64,000 nucleotides of DNA from Micromonospora sp. C95 (lineage in GTDB: Bacteria; Actinomycetota; Actinomycetes; Mycobacteriales; Micromonosporaceae): NCBI RefSeq assembly GCF_018070465.1, contig NZ_JAGPXT010000001.1, positions 372,001 through 436,000 of the forward strand, read 5' to 3'. The notes under the pieces are model-generated. The model was not told where the DNA came from. It was given only the letters and a program-made list of their open reading frames with translations, and made no database searches. The stretch's first letter is position 1. Each line of letters starts with the position of its first letter. A program made the translations under genes and the position numbers. Shown here piece by piece: positions 25,258 to 36,147 of the stretch.

Positions 25258-25667
25258 CGGGGCCGCCGTCTCCGGCCGGACCGGGCGGCGACGAGCGCCG
25301 CATCCAGGTCGGCGCCGAGGTGCTGGTAGGTGGCGTCGGCCGCAGTCGGCAGGGCGCGTACCACGAGGGTGCTTCCGGCCGGCAGATCGACGAGGCGTTC
25401 CCGGGTCAGATGCCGCAACCGACGGCGGACCCGGTTGCGGACCACCGCCGGTCCGACCGCCTTGGAAACCACGAAGCCGGCGCGGGACACCAGCGTGGAG
25501 TCTGCCTCCGCGCTGTCCCGCGCCGGCTTCGGCGCTGCGTCTTCGGATCCGGTTGTGCCCGGCACCGTCAGATGGACGACCAGGGCGCCGCGACCGGCTC
25601 GCCGGCCACCGCGAACCGCTGCGGCGAAGTCGCTGCTGCGCCGCAGTCGTTGGGCGGCCGCCAGCAC
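25254..25667 (-). CDS. rnpA: Ribonuclease P protein component
   Basis: Protein subunit of RNase P, which trims the 5' ends of pre-tRNAs. The 137-residue protein has the RNA-binding signature [13 protein letters not shown] (RNR motif) after the hydrophobic strand [10 protein letters not shown]. It carries an insertion of about 20 residues ([17 protein letters not shown]) between the first strands, longer than in most homologues. GTG 25667 follows rpmH by 34 bases, the usual arrangement. Confidence 0.96.
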   Translation of the reverse strand: MLAAAQRLRRSSDFAAAVRGGRRAGRGALVVHLTVPGTTGSEDAAPKPARDSAEADSTLVSRAGFVVSKAVGPAVVRNRVRRRLRHLTRERLVDLPAGSTLVVRALPTAADATYQHLGADLDAALVAARSGRRRRPR

Positions 25668-25701
25668 GACGTCACGTCCTCCGGAGCGGACCTGACCGGC
25701 C

Positions 25702-25839
25702 TCAGGCCGACAGGCGGGCGCGGCCCTTGGCGCGACGGGTCGAGATGATGGCGCGGCCGGCCCGGGTGCGCATGCGCAGCCGGAAGCCGTGGGTCTTCGC
25801 GCGCCGGCGGTTGTTCGGCTGGTAGGTGCGCTTGCTCAC
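25702..25839 (-). CDS. rpmH: 50S ribosomal protein L34
   Basis: The 45-residue protein [19 protein letters not shown]... contains the L34 signature KRTYQPN and the basic run [14 protein letters not shown]. It starts with GTG 25839. It is first in the leftward operon rpmH-rnpA-yidD-yidC. A consensus promoter is found at 26020-26048. Confidence 0.98.
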   Translation of the reverse strand: MSKRTYQPNNRRRAKTHGFRLRMRTRAGRAIISTRRAKGRARLSA

Positions 25840-26019
25840 GTCAGGCTCTCCGTTGTCGGACGCCCGGACGAGTGAATCGCCGGGTCGTGGTGGTCCGGGC
25901 CGCCGCTGCGGCAGCCCCGATCGGTGCTGCCCTGCGGTGCGTGACCTCGGTTGTGCGGTGTGCGACCGCGGGCAGCGAGCACCCATCACCCTAGCAGAGG
26001 GCGTGAGAGCAGCCCCTCC

Positions 26020-26048
26020 AGCGTAGGTCGGGGGGCAATCAGCGTCAA
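26020..26048 (-). promoter_or_regulatory. Housekeeping sigma promoter of the rpmH operon
   Basis: On the minus strand TTGACG (26043-26048) is followed after exactly 17 bases by TACGCT (26020-26025). This is close to the TTGACA-N17-TATAAT consensus and points to rpmH. The untranslated leader would be about 170 bases. Confidence 0.7.
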
Positions 26049-26332
26049 ACCCGGTCACCGCGGCGGTGAGCTGCGACGGAAGACGACCGAAGCGGCGGTT
26101 TTCACGAATGCCGACAGGGGCGACCCGCGCCGGCGGTTGAAGACGCGGCGACAACGCTGTTACCGTGCCCGATTGCGGTCAGCGTCGGAGTTTCGCCGAT
26201 GTCGCCGGCAGGCAAGACCGGACACGGTAGTGAATCGTTCGGCACGGTGAACCCCGCTTCAGTGCCCGGCCACGGCAGGGGGCAGGTCCGACCCGCGATC
26301 GGCGGGCGGCCACAATCGGTCGGTACACAGGC

Positions 26333-26352
26333 TGTGGATAACTTGTGGAGAA
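26333..26352 (+). promoter_or_regulatory. Two DnaA boxes upstream of dnaA
   Basis: TGTGGATAA (26333-26341) and TGTGGAGAA (26344-26352) lie in tandem, about 105 bases before the dnaA start. DnaA binding here would allow autoregulation, as described for other bacteria. Confidence 0.75.
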
Positions 26353-26457
26353 CGACCGGGTGCGGCGATCGGGTGGGTGGCGTCATCTCGCCCGCCGGTA
26401 CGGGCGCCACCGGGAGACGGCGGCGTCCGGGAGCAGAGGCGAGGGGGTGGCACGACG

Positions 26458-28266
26458 GTGGCCGGTACGACCGACCTTGCCGCGGTGTGGACGGCGACGA
26501 CCGACGAACTCGCCGACGAGATCATTTCCGCGCAGCAGCGGGCTTACCTGCGGCTGACCCGGCTGCGAGCGATCGTCGAGGACACCGTCCTGCTCTCCGT
26601 GCCGGACACCTTCACCCGAGACGTGATCGAGTCCCGGCTGCGCCCGGCCATCACCGAGGCGCTGACCCGCCGGCTGGGCCGGCCGGTCCAGGTCGCCGTC
26701 ACCGTCCGGGTACCGGAGGACGGCCGGGCCACCGGCACCGTCTACCGCAGCACCCCCGAATCGGATTCGATGGACCACGGTCCCGGCGGGTTGGACGACC
26801 GGTCGGCCGGTCCCGACGGCGGGCGGCAGCTCCCACTGATTCCCGAGCAGCCGCACCCGGGCCGCTTCGACCGGCCGGCACCGCCGGAGACACCGCCGGC
26901 CGAGGATGATTCGCGTACCGCGGGCCCCGGCGGGCAGGAGAGCCTCTTCGGCGCCGGGTTCGGCGAGCCCGTCCCGCCGGCCGAGAGCACGGGACGGCGG
27001 GCGTCGGAGCGGATGGGTTACGCCGAACAGGGTGGGCACCTGGAGCGAGCCACCGCCGGCCCGCGCGGCTTCGCACCCCGCTACGGCGACGATTCCGGCG
27101 TTTCGCCCCGCGACCAGCATGTGATCCGGGCGATACCGGCCGACGGAGGAACCGACAGCGGACCGGGCCGCAGCGGACCGGACCACCGACCGGTCGGCCG
27201 CGACGATCGGCGGCTGCCGACCGGTGCGGACAGTGGTGGCAACCGGCTCAACCCGAAGTACATGTTCGAGACGTTCGTCATCGGGTCGTCCAATCGCTTC
27301 GCGCACGCCGCGTCCGTGGCGGTGGCCGAGTCACCGGCGAAGGCTTACAACCCGCTGTTCATCTACGGCAGCTCCGGACTGGGCAAGACCCACCTGCTGC
27401 ACGCGATCGGCCACTACGCCACCACGCTGGGCAACGCCCGCTCGGTCCGGTACGTCTCGACCGAGGAATTCACGAACGACTTCATCAACTCGCTGCGGGA
27501 CGACAAGACCAGCGCCTTCCAACGCCGCTACCGCGACGTCGACATCCTGCTGATCGACGACATCCAGTTCCTGGAGAACCGCGAGCGGACCCAGGAGGAG
27601 TTCTTCCACACCTTCAACACGCTGCACAACGCCAACAAGCAGATCGTGATCACCTCCGACCGCTCGCCCAAACAGCTGGCGACCCTGGAGGATCGGCTGC
27701 GGACCCGATTCGAGTGGGGCCTGCTCGCCGACATCCAGCCACCGGACCTGGAGACCCGGATCGCGATCCTGCAGAAGAAGGCCGCGCAGGAGCGCCTGTA
27801 CGCCCCGCCGGACGTGCTGGAGTTCATCGCCTCCCGGGTGTCGAACTCGATCCGCGAGTTGGAAGGGGCACTGATCCGGGTCACCGCGTTCGCCAGCCTG
27901 ACCCGGTCGAACGTGGAGCTGTCGCTGGCCGAGGAGGTATTGCGGGACTTCATCCCGGACGGTGCCGGTCCGGAGATCACCGCAGACCAGATCATGGTCT
28001 CCACCGCCGACTACTTCGGCGTCAGCCTGGAGGACCTGCGCGGGCACTCCCGGTCGCGGGTGTTGGTGAACGCCCGCCAGGTCGCCATGTACCTGTGCCG
28101 CGAGCTGACCGACCTGTCGCTGCCCCGAATCGGCCAGGCCTTCGGCGGGCGGGACCACACGACCGTGATGCACGCCGACCGCAAGATCCGCCAGCAGATG
28201 GCCGAACGGCGCTCGCTCTACAACCAGATCGCCGAGCTGACCAACCGGATCAAGCAGAACACCTGA
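26458..28266 (+). CDS. dnaA: Chromosomal replication initiator DnaA
   Basis: Binds DnaA boxes and opens oriC. From GTG 26458 the protein has 602 residues. Domain I starts [16 protein letters not shown] very long Gly/Pro/Arg/Asp-rich domain II spans about residues 95-260, typical of actinomycetes. The AAA+ domain has Walker A GSSGLGKT (304-311), Walker [12 protein letters not shown] and the sensor region. Domain IV carries the DNA-binding signature [22 protein letters not shown] lies about 12 bases before the chosen start; longer in-frame starts look unlikely from homology. Confidence 0.98.
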   Translation: MAGTTDLAAVWTATTDELADEIISAQQRAYLRLTRLRAIVEDTVLLSVPDTFTRDVIESRLRPAITEALTRRLGRPVQVAVTVRVPEDGRATGTVYRSTPESDSMDHGPGGLDDRSAGPDGGRQLPLIPEQPHPGRFDRPAPPETPPAEDDSRTAGPGGQESLFGAGFGEPVPPAESTGRRASERMGYAEQGGHLERATAGPRGFAPRYGDDSGVSPRDQHVIRAIPADGGTDSGPGRSGPDHRPVGRDDRRLPTGADSGGNRLNPKYMFETFVIGSSNRFAHAASVAVAESPAKAYNPLFIYGSSGLGKTHLLHAIGHYATTLGNARSVRYVSTEEFTNDFINSLRDDKTSAFQRRYRDVDILLIDDIQFLENRERTQEEFFHTFNTLHNANKQIVITSDRSPKQLATLEDRLRTRFEWGLLADIQPPDLETRIAILQKKAAQERLYAPPDVLEFIASRVSNSIRELEGALIRVTAFASLTRSNVELSLAEEVLRDFIPDGAGPEITADQIMVSTADYFGVSLEDLRGHSRSRVLVNARQVAMYLCRELTDLSLPRIGQAFGGRDHTTVMHADRKIRQQMAERRSLYNQIAELTNRIKQNT

Positions 28267-28295
28267 GGGGTACGCCCGCCGCACGATCACGGTGA

Positions 28296-28326
28296 GGGTA
28301 CGGCCGGTCACGGTCGGACCCTTTTT
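28296..28326 (+). terminator. Terminator of dnaA
   Basis: A stem formed by GGGTACGGCCG and CGGTCGGACCC (11 positions, one mismatch and one G-U pair) with a GTCA loop is followed by TTTTT at 28322-28326. It lies 30 bases after the dnaA stop. Confidence 0.88.
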
Positions 28327-28369
28327 CGTGGTCTCCGAGTTGACTCTCGACGAGGTCTAGGCCACACCA

Positions 28370-28880
28370 TCGCAGGCGTGTCCACACCGCCCGCCACTCG
28401 TTGTCCACAGCTTGTTGTCCACCGGCGGTGGACGAACACGTGCCGTCAACACCCGGTTACCCACAGCCTGTGGAGAAACCCTGGGGACAACGTTGTGGAC
28501 TCCTGTGGACGCCTGGGGACAACCTTCGGCGTTGTCCACTGCCGGTCGGTCGCCTGTGGGGAAGCTGTTGAAGGTTCTGGGGACAACGACGGTCCGGACG
28601 CCCACGACGATCCACAGGGCTGGGGAGAAAGTCGGTGGATTACCGGTGGACAACCGGTGGACGACGGTGGACAACCGGGTGCACGAGGACCGCCTGTGGA
28701 TCGCGGACCGGGTTTTACCCCCGCTCATCCACAGCGAACCCACCTGTAGATAACCTGTCTGACCTGCCCATACTCGGGTTCTCCACAGTTTGCACAGGTG
28801 CGATGAAGACGATGAGTTATCTCTTCTGAAAGAACAAAAACCAATCATCACCGTTGGACTTCCTGTGGATCGGTCGACAG
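28370..28880. other. Chromosomal replication origin oriC
   Basis: This stretch between dnaA and dnaN contains about 20 DnaA-box-like 9-mers on both strands. Examples are TTGTCCACA at 28401, TTGTCCACC at 28415, TTACCCACA at 28457, TGTGGAGAA at 28469, TGGGGACAA at 28482, 28514 and 28578, TTGTCCACT at 28532, GGTGGACAA at 28645 and 28666, TCATCCACA at 28725, TTCTCCACA at 28779 and TGTGGATCG at 28695 and 28864. Boxes are in both orientations, with many on the TGTGG strand. An unusually AT-rich patch (28811-28850, with AAAGAACAAAAACC) is the best candidate for the unwinding element. The cluster lies where actinobacterial origins are expected. Confidence 0.95.
28811..28850. other. Candidate DNA unwinding element of oriC
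   Basis: About 40 bases of low-GC sequence (GATGAGTTATCTCTTCTGAA at the left, then AGAACAAAAACCAATCATCA) in a genome of roughly 70% GC. It sits at the dnaN side of the DnaA-box array. The role is inferred from composition and position only. Confidence 0.55.
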
Positions 28881-29043
28881 CAGCCGGGACGGACCCGTCA
28901 GCAGCGACACGATCCACGGGGTCGGGCACACAGCCGATACGCTCGCGCCCTAAGGTGCGAGGGGTACCCGCACGCCAGGCGGGTCGGTGGGCAGCGTCCG
29001 GCATGAGAGAGTTGACGACGTCGACGTCGACGCGGAGGCATTG

Positions 29044-30177
29044 ATGAAGTTCCGAGTGGAGCGCGACGCGCTCGCCGAGGCCGTGGCCTGGACCGCGAAG
29101 AGCCTGCCCAACCGGCCGTCCGTACCGGTGTTGGCCGGCGTGCTGCTGCGCGTCACCGACGGCAGCCTGCAGGTCTCCGGCTTCGACTACGAGGTCAGCA
29201 GCCAGGTCACCGTGGAGGTCCAGGGCGACGCCGACGGCGCCGCGCTGGTCTCCGGGCGGCTGCTCGCCGAAATCACCAAGGCGTTACCCGCCAAGCCCGT
29301 CGACATCGCCGCCGTCGGCGCGCATCTCGAACTGGTCTGTGGCAGCGCCCGGTTCACCCTGCCCACCATGCCGGTGGAGGACTACCCCACCCTGCCCGAG
29401 ATGCCGGCCAGCGCCGGCACCATCGACGCGGCCGCGTTCGCCGCAGCCGTGGCGCAGGTGGCGGTAGCCGCCAGCCGGGACGAAACGCTGCCGATGATGA
29501 CCGGCGTGCGGATCGAACTCTCCGGCGGCAACCTGGCCATGCTCGCCACCGACCGCTACCGGCTGGCCCTGCGCGAGATGGAGTGGAACCCGGACGACCC
29601 GGAGATCAGCCTCAACGCACTGGTCCCCGCCCGGACGCTGAACGACACCGCCAAGACCCTCGGGCCCCTCGGCGGCCAGGTCGTCCTGGCTCTGTCGCAG
29701 GGTGCCGCCGGCGAAGGCATGATCGGTTTCTCCGGTGGCACCCGACGCACCACCAGCCGGCTGCTCGACGGTGCCAACTACCCGCCGGTCCGATCGCTCT
29801 TCCCGGCCAACCACAACGCCGAGGCCCGGGTGCCGGTCAGCACCCTCATCGAGGTGGTCAAGCGGGTCGCCCTGGTCGCCGAGCGCGCCACCCCCGTACT
29901 GCTCAGCTTCGGCGCCGACGGGCTGGTGGTGGAGGCCGGTGGCACCGAGGAGGCCCGGGCCAGCGAGGCCATGGAGGCCAGCTTCACCGGCGAGCCGTTG
30001 ACCATCGGGTTCAACCCGCAGTACCTCATCGACGGGTTGTCCAACCTCGGCACCCAGTTCGCCGTGCTGCACTTCGTCGACGCCTTCAAGCCGGCGGTGA
30101 TTTCCCCCGCCGGTGAGGATGGCGAGCTCATTGGTGGGTACCGGTACCTCATCATGCCGATCCGCGTGTCCCGCTGA
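29044..30177 (+). CDS. dnaN: DNA polymerase III subunit beta (sliding clamp)
   Basis: Ring-shaped processivity clamp. The 377-residue protein begins MKFRVERDALAEAVAWT and has three repeated clamp folds. It contains RYRLALREMEW and the C-terminal motif YLIMPIRVSR, as expected for DnaN. ATG 29044 has GGAGG 5 bases upstream. It is the first gene after oriC and is followed by gnd after 39 bases. Confidence 0.98.
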   Translation: MKFRVERDALAEAVAWTAKSLPNRPSVPVLAGVLLRVTDGSLQVSGFDYEVSSQVTVEVQGDADGAALVSGRLLAEITKALPAKPVDIAAVGAHLELVCGSARFTLPTMPVEDYPTLPEMPASAGTIDAAAFAAAVAQVAVAASRDETLPMMTGVRIELSGGNLAMLATDRYRLALREMEWNPDDPEISLNALVPARTLNDTAKTLGPLGGQVVLALSQGAAGEGMIGFSGGTRRTTSRLLDGANYPPVRSLFPANHNAEARVPVSTLIEVVKRVALVAERATPVLLSFGADGLVVEAGGTEEARASEAMEASFTGEPLTIGFNPQYLIDGLSNLGTQFAVLHFVDAFKPAVISPAGEDGELIGGYRYLIMPIRVSR

Positions 30178-30216
30178 CCGGCAGAGCCAACCGCACCCCA
30201 CGAAAGGTCACCAGAG

Positions 30217-31089
30217 ATGCAGCTCGGCCTGGTAGGACTCGGCCGGATGGGCGGCAACATGCGCGAACGGCTGCGCACCGCCGGTCACGAGGTGGTCGGT
30301 CTGGACCACAACCTGGAGCGCAGCGATGTCGCCAGCATGGCTGAGCTGGCCGACAAGCTGGAGGCGCCCCGCGCGGTGTGGGTGATGGTGCCCGCCGCCG
30401 TCACCGACGCCACAATCGACGAGGTGGCCGCCGTGCTCGACGAGGGCGACCTCGTCATCGACGGCGGCAACTCGCGGTTCAGCGAGGACGCACCCCGGGC
30501 GGAGCGGCTGCACGAGCGCGGCATCGGCTACGTCGACGTGGGCGTCTCCGGCGGGGTGTGGGGCCGGGAGAACGGCTACGGCCTGATGGTCGGCGGTGCG
30601 CAGGACCACGTCGACCGGCTCATGCCGATCTTCGACGCGCTCAAGCCCGACGGCGAATACGGCTTCGTGCACGCGGGGCCGGTCGGCGCCGGCCACTACG
30701 CCAAGATGGTGCACAACGGCATCGAGTACGGCCTGATGCACGCCTACGCCGAGGGCTACGAGCTGATGGCCGCCTCCGAGCTGGTCACGAACGTGCCCGG
30801 CGTGATCAAGTCCTGGCGTGAGGGCACCGTGGTCCGCTCCTGGCTGCTGGACCTGCTCGACCGGGCCCTCGAGGAGGACCCGGAGCTGACCCAGCTCAGC
30901 GACTACACCGAGGACACTGGCGAGGGGCGCTGGACGGTGGACGAGGCGGTCCGTCTCGCCGTGCCGCTGAACGTCATCACCGCCTCGTTGTTCGCCCGGT
31001 TCTCCTCCCGGCAGGAGGACTCCCCGGCGCTCAAGGCCGTCTCCGCACTGCGGCAGCAGTTCGGTGGGCACGCCGTACGCAAGCCCTGA
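30217..31089 (+). CDS. gnd: 6-phosphogluconate dehydrogenase, short (decarboxylating) form
   Basis: Oxidises 6-phosphogluconate to ribulose 5-phosphate. The 290-residue protein has the Rossmann motif GLVGLGRMGGNM, the substrate-binding DVGVSGGVWGRENGYGLMVGG, read as GVSGGVWGRENG, and catalytic Lys in GHYAKMVHNGIEYG. The length is about 300 instead of about 470, typical of the NAD-dependent short class. AAAGG lies about 8 bases before ATG 30217. A gnd gene between dnaN and recF is found in Streptomyces and Micromonosporaceae. Confidence 0.95.
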   Translation: MQLGLVGLGRMGGNMRERLRTAGHEVVGLDHNLERSDVASMAELADKLEAPRAVWVMVPAAVTDATIDEVAAVLDEGDLVIDGGNSRFSEDAPRAERLHERGIGYVDVGVSGGVWGRENGYGLMVGGAQDHVDRLMPIFDALKPDGEYGFVHAGPVGAGHYAKMVHNGIEYGLMHAYAEGYELMAASELVTNVPGVIKSWREGTVVRSWLLDLLDRALEEDPELTQLSDYTEDTGEGRWTVDEAVRLAVPLNVITASLFARFSSRQEDSPALKAVSALRQQFGGHAVRKP

Positions 31090-31104
31090 CCGGCACCGCG
31101 ACCC

Positions 31105-32238
31105 GTGTACGTCCGCCGGCTCGAACTTGTCGACTTCCGCTCCTACGAGCGGATCGACGTCGACCTCGAACCGGGCCCGAACGTGCTGATCGGCGTCAAC
31201 GGCGTCGGCAAGACCAACCTGGTCGAGGCGCTGGGCTACGTCGCGACACTCGACTCCCACCGGGTCGCCACCGACGCACCACTGGTGCGGATGGGCGCCG
31301 CCGCCGCGGTGATCCGCTGCGCGGTGGTGCACGGCGACCGCGAACTCCTGGTGGAGTTGGAGATCGTCCCGGGCAAGGCCAACCGGGCCCGCCTCGGCCG
31401 CTCTCCGGCCCGCCGGGCCCGCGACGTGCTGGGCGCGCTACGGCTGGTCCTCTTCGCCCCGGAGGACCTCGAACTGGTCCGGGGCGACCCGGCGGAACGC
31501 CGCCGCTACCTCGACGACCTGCTGGTGCTGCGTCAACCCCGCTACGCCGGGGTGCGCGCCGACTACGAGCGGGTGGTCAAGCAACGCAACGCGCTGCTGC
31601 GCACCGCGTACCTCGCCCGCAAGACCGGCGGATCGCGGGGCGGGGACCTGTCCACCCTCGCCGTCTGGGACACCCACCTGGCCCGGCACGGCGCCGAGCT
31701 GCTCGCCGGGCGGCTGGAACTGGTCGCCGCCCTGGCGCCGCACGTGACCAAGGCGTACGACGCGGTGGCCGCTGGTCGGGGCGCGGCCGGAATCAGCTAC
31801 CGGCCCTCGGTGGACCTCGCCGAACCCACCACCGACCGGGACGCCCTCGCGGCGTTGCTCATCAGCACGCTGGCGGAGTCCCGCCCCGCCGAGATCGAAC
31901 GGGGCACCACCCTGGTCGGCCCGCACCGCGACGACCTCACCCTCACCCTAGGCCCGCTGCCGGCCAAGGGCTACGCCAGCCATGGCGAATCCTGGTCGTA
32001 CGCGCTTGCGCTGCGCCTGGCCGGCTACGACCTGCTGCGCAACGACGGGATCGAACCGGTCCTGGTGCTCGACGACGTCTTCGCGGAACTGGACTCCGGC
32101 CGGCGGGACCGGCTCGCCGAACTCGTCGGCGGAGCCAGTCAACTGCTGGTGACCTGCGCGGTCGCCGACGACGTGCCAGCCACCCTGCGCGGCGCCCGGT
32201 ACGAGGTCACGGAGGGGACGGTGCGTCGTGCCGACTGA
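31105..32238 (+). CDS. recF: DNA replication and repair protein RecF
   Basis: SMC-like ATPase that loads RecA at gaps. The 377-residue protein has Walker [10 protein letters not shown] (about residues 30-38), the ABC signature region [15 protein letters not shown] and Walker [18 protein letters not shown], read as [12 protein letters not shown]. The start GTG 31105 ([14 protein letters not shown]) matches the family N-terminus. The 3' end overlaps dciA by 11 bases. Confidence 0.97.
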   Translation: MYVRRLELVDFRSYERIDVDLEPGPNVLIGVNGVGKTNLVEALGYVATLDSHRVATDAPLVRMGAAAAVIRCAVVHGDRELLVELEIVPGKANRARLGRSPARRARDVLGALRLVLFAPEDLELVRGDPAERRRYLDDLLVLRQPRYAGVRADYERVVKQRNALLRTAYLARKTGGSRGGDLSTLAVWDTHLARHGAELLAGRLELVAALAPHVTKAYDAVAAGRGAAGISYRPSVDLAEPTTDRDALAALLISTLAESRPAEIERGTTLVGPHRDDLTLTLGPLPAKGYASHGESWSYALALRLAGYDLLRNDGIEPVLVLDDVFAELDSGRRDRLAELVGGASQLLVTCAVADDVPATLRGARYEVTEGTVRRAD

Positions 32239-32923
32239 ACCACCGCAGCCGGATCCGGACAGCGCGCCTTCGAGCCAGCCGCGTGGCGTTCCGCAGCGAC
32301 GCGGTGCGCGTACCGCCGGGGAGGGTGGCACCGGCGACGGCGGCCGAACCGACGAACCCGCCGGCCGCCCGGCGGAGCCGACAGCCGCAGCACCCACGGC
32401 GCAGTCCGGCGACGGCGAGGGGGTCTCCGGGCCGCAGTTGGCTCGCGCGGTCCTGGACGCGGCCAAGGCGCGGCGGGAGGCCGCCGGCCGCCCCCGCCGC
32501 CGCGCCGCCGGCGGGGGCGGCGACGGCGAGCGCCGGCTGCGCGGCTACTCCGGGCCCGGCCCGGACCCCCGCGATCCGCAGCCGCTGGGCGCGGTACTCA
32601 ACCGACTAGTGAAGGCCCGTGGCTGGCAACAACCAGCGGCCGAGGCCACCGTCTTCGGCGCCTGGGAACGGGTGGTGGGCGCGGAGGTCGCCCAGCACAG
32701 CCGGCCGGTGAAGCTGGAGAACGGCGAACTGACCGTCGAGGCCCGCTCCACGGCCTGGGCGACGCAGCTACGGCTGCTCGCCGGCTCGCTGCTGCAGCAG
32801 ATCGCCCGCGAGGTCGGCCACAACGTGGTCCGCAAACTGCACATCCACGGTCCGGCGGCCCCGTCCTGGTCCCGTGGCCCGCGACGGGTACGCGGCCGGG
32901 GCCCGCGGGACACCTACGGCTGA
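32228..32923 (+). CDS. dciA: DciA-like helicase loader (DUF721)
   Basis: The 231-residue protein has a disordered N-terminal half rich in Pro, Gly and Arg and a C-terminal DUF721 domain from about residue 115 ([15 protein letters not shown], then [19 protein letters not shown] and [17 protein letters not shown]). DciA proteins load the replicative helicase in bacteria that lack DnaC or DnaI. GTG 32228 overlaps recF by 11 bases. It corresponds to the Rv0004 position. Confidence 0.92.
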   Translation: MPTEPPQPDPDSAPSSQPRGVPQRRGARTAGEGGTGDGGRTDEPAGRPAEPTAAAPTAQSGDGEGVSGPQLARAVLDAAKARREAAGRPRRRAAGGGGDGERRLRGYSGPGPDPRDPQPLGAVLNRLVKARGWQQPAAEATVFGAWERVVGAEVAQHSRPVKLENGELTVEARSTAWATQLRLLAGSLLQQIAREVGHNVVRKLHIHGPAAPSWSRGPRRVRGRGPRDTYG

Positions 32924-32955
32924 CCGGCGGCCCCGGGGCCAAGGGCCGACGACCG

Positions 32956-33537
32956 CTACGACTGGGCTGCCCGGCGAGGTGCCGCCGACTCGGCGTAGAC
33001 GGCGAAGCCGTTGTCGGCGCAGCGCCGGTAGAAGGCGGCGAGCACGCTCAACTCCGCGCAGGTGAAGGTCCACTGCGGCGCGGCCCCGCTGTCGTCGCGC
33101 AGCGCGTCCAGCCGGCTGTCCAGCCACCGTAGCTGCTGCTCGGCCAGGCGACCGTCGGCCAGCAGCGAGCGCAGCACAGTACCCACCGAGTCGAAGGTCA
33201 CCGCCTCGCCGTGCGGCCGGTGTGCGGCGACGAAGCGTTCGATGCCGCCCGCGATCCAACCGCACCCGTCCGGGTCGATCACCGGATCCTCGTCCTCGGC
33301 GGCGGCGTCTGTGGCGTAGAGCACACCATCGAGTCCGAGGATCAGATCCACCACCTCGGTGTACGCGGTGGCCCGGACCGTGCCTGTCTTCGCGATCAGC
33401 TCAGCGAGCGCTGCGGTCGGTGCCGAGATCCCCGGCACCTCGACGATGTCGCCGAAGTCGACGAACTCGGCCGGCGCGACCGGATCGTAGAAGCGGCCGG
33501 TCCGCGGCCACTGAACCGCGACGTTGTCCAGCCCCAT
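32956..33537 (-). CDS. Conserved-looking protein of unknown function, inserted between dciA and gyrB
   Basis: The 193-residue acidic protein begins MGLDNVAVQWPRTGRFYDP and ends in an Ala/Arg-rich tail. It has no signal peptide, membrane helix or motif that I recognise. Codon use matches its neighbours, so it looks like a real gene. It runs against the direction of recF-dciA-gyrB, which is unusual in this conserved cluster and suggests an insertion within this lineage. The start at 33537 is preceded by GAGAGGTGACACCC, giving a possible GAGAGG ribosome-binding site. Confidence 0.8.
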   Translation of the reverse strand: MGLDNVAVQWPRTGRFYDPVAPAEFVDFGDIVEVPGISAPTAALAELIAKTGTVRATAYTEVVDLILGLDGVLYATDAAAEDEDPVIDPDGCGWIAGGIERFVAAHRPHGEAVTFDSVGTVLRSLLADGRLAEQQLRWLDSRLDALRDDSGAAPQWTFTCAELSVLAAFYRRCADNGFAVYAESAAPRRAAQS

Positions 33538-36020
<2,483 letters not shown>

Positions 36021-36071
36021 CGGGCCCGGCAGTCGGGCCGCGACCAGCGGTCCGGCTGCCGGTCCACAGAG

Positions 36072-36111
36072 TTATCCACAGCTTGGCCGGTATCCACAGC
36101 CGTTATCCACA
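36072..36111 (+). promoter_or_regulatory. DnaA-box cluster upstream of gyrA
   Basis: TTATCCACA occurs at 36072-36080 and 36103-36111, with GTATCCACA at 36090-36098 between them, all in one orientation. The cluster fills the short gyrB-gyrA gap, 37 bases before the gyrA start. DnaA could control gyrA or be titrated here. Confidence 0.7.
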
Positions 36112-36147
36112 GCGCAAAAGCGACACTCAGTCTGATAAGGGTTAACA

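Larger units (their letters stand above)
25840..26457. other. Divergent promoter region of rpmH and dnaA
   Basis: About 620 bases without a supportable gene. It contains a consensus promoter for the rpmH operon (26020-26048, minus strand) and two DnaA boxes before dnaA (26333-26352). The rest shows no clear structure to me. Confidence 0.6.

Noticed and set aside
28370..28880. CRISPR array suggested by many short repeats
   Set aside because: The repeats are 9-mer DnaA boxes of variable spacing and orientation, not regular repeat-spacer units. No cas genes are present.
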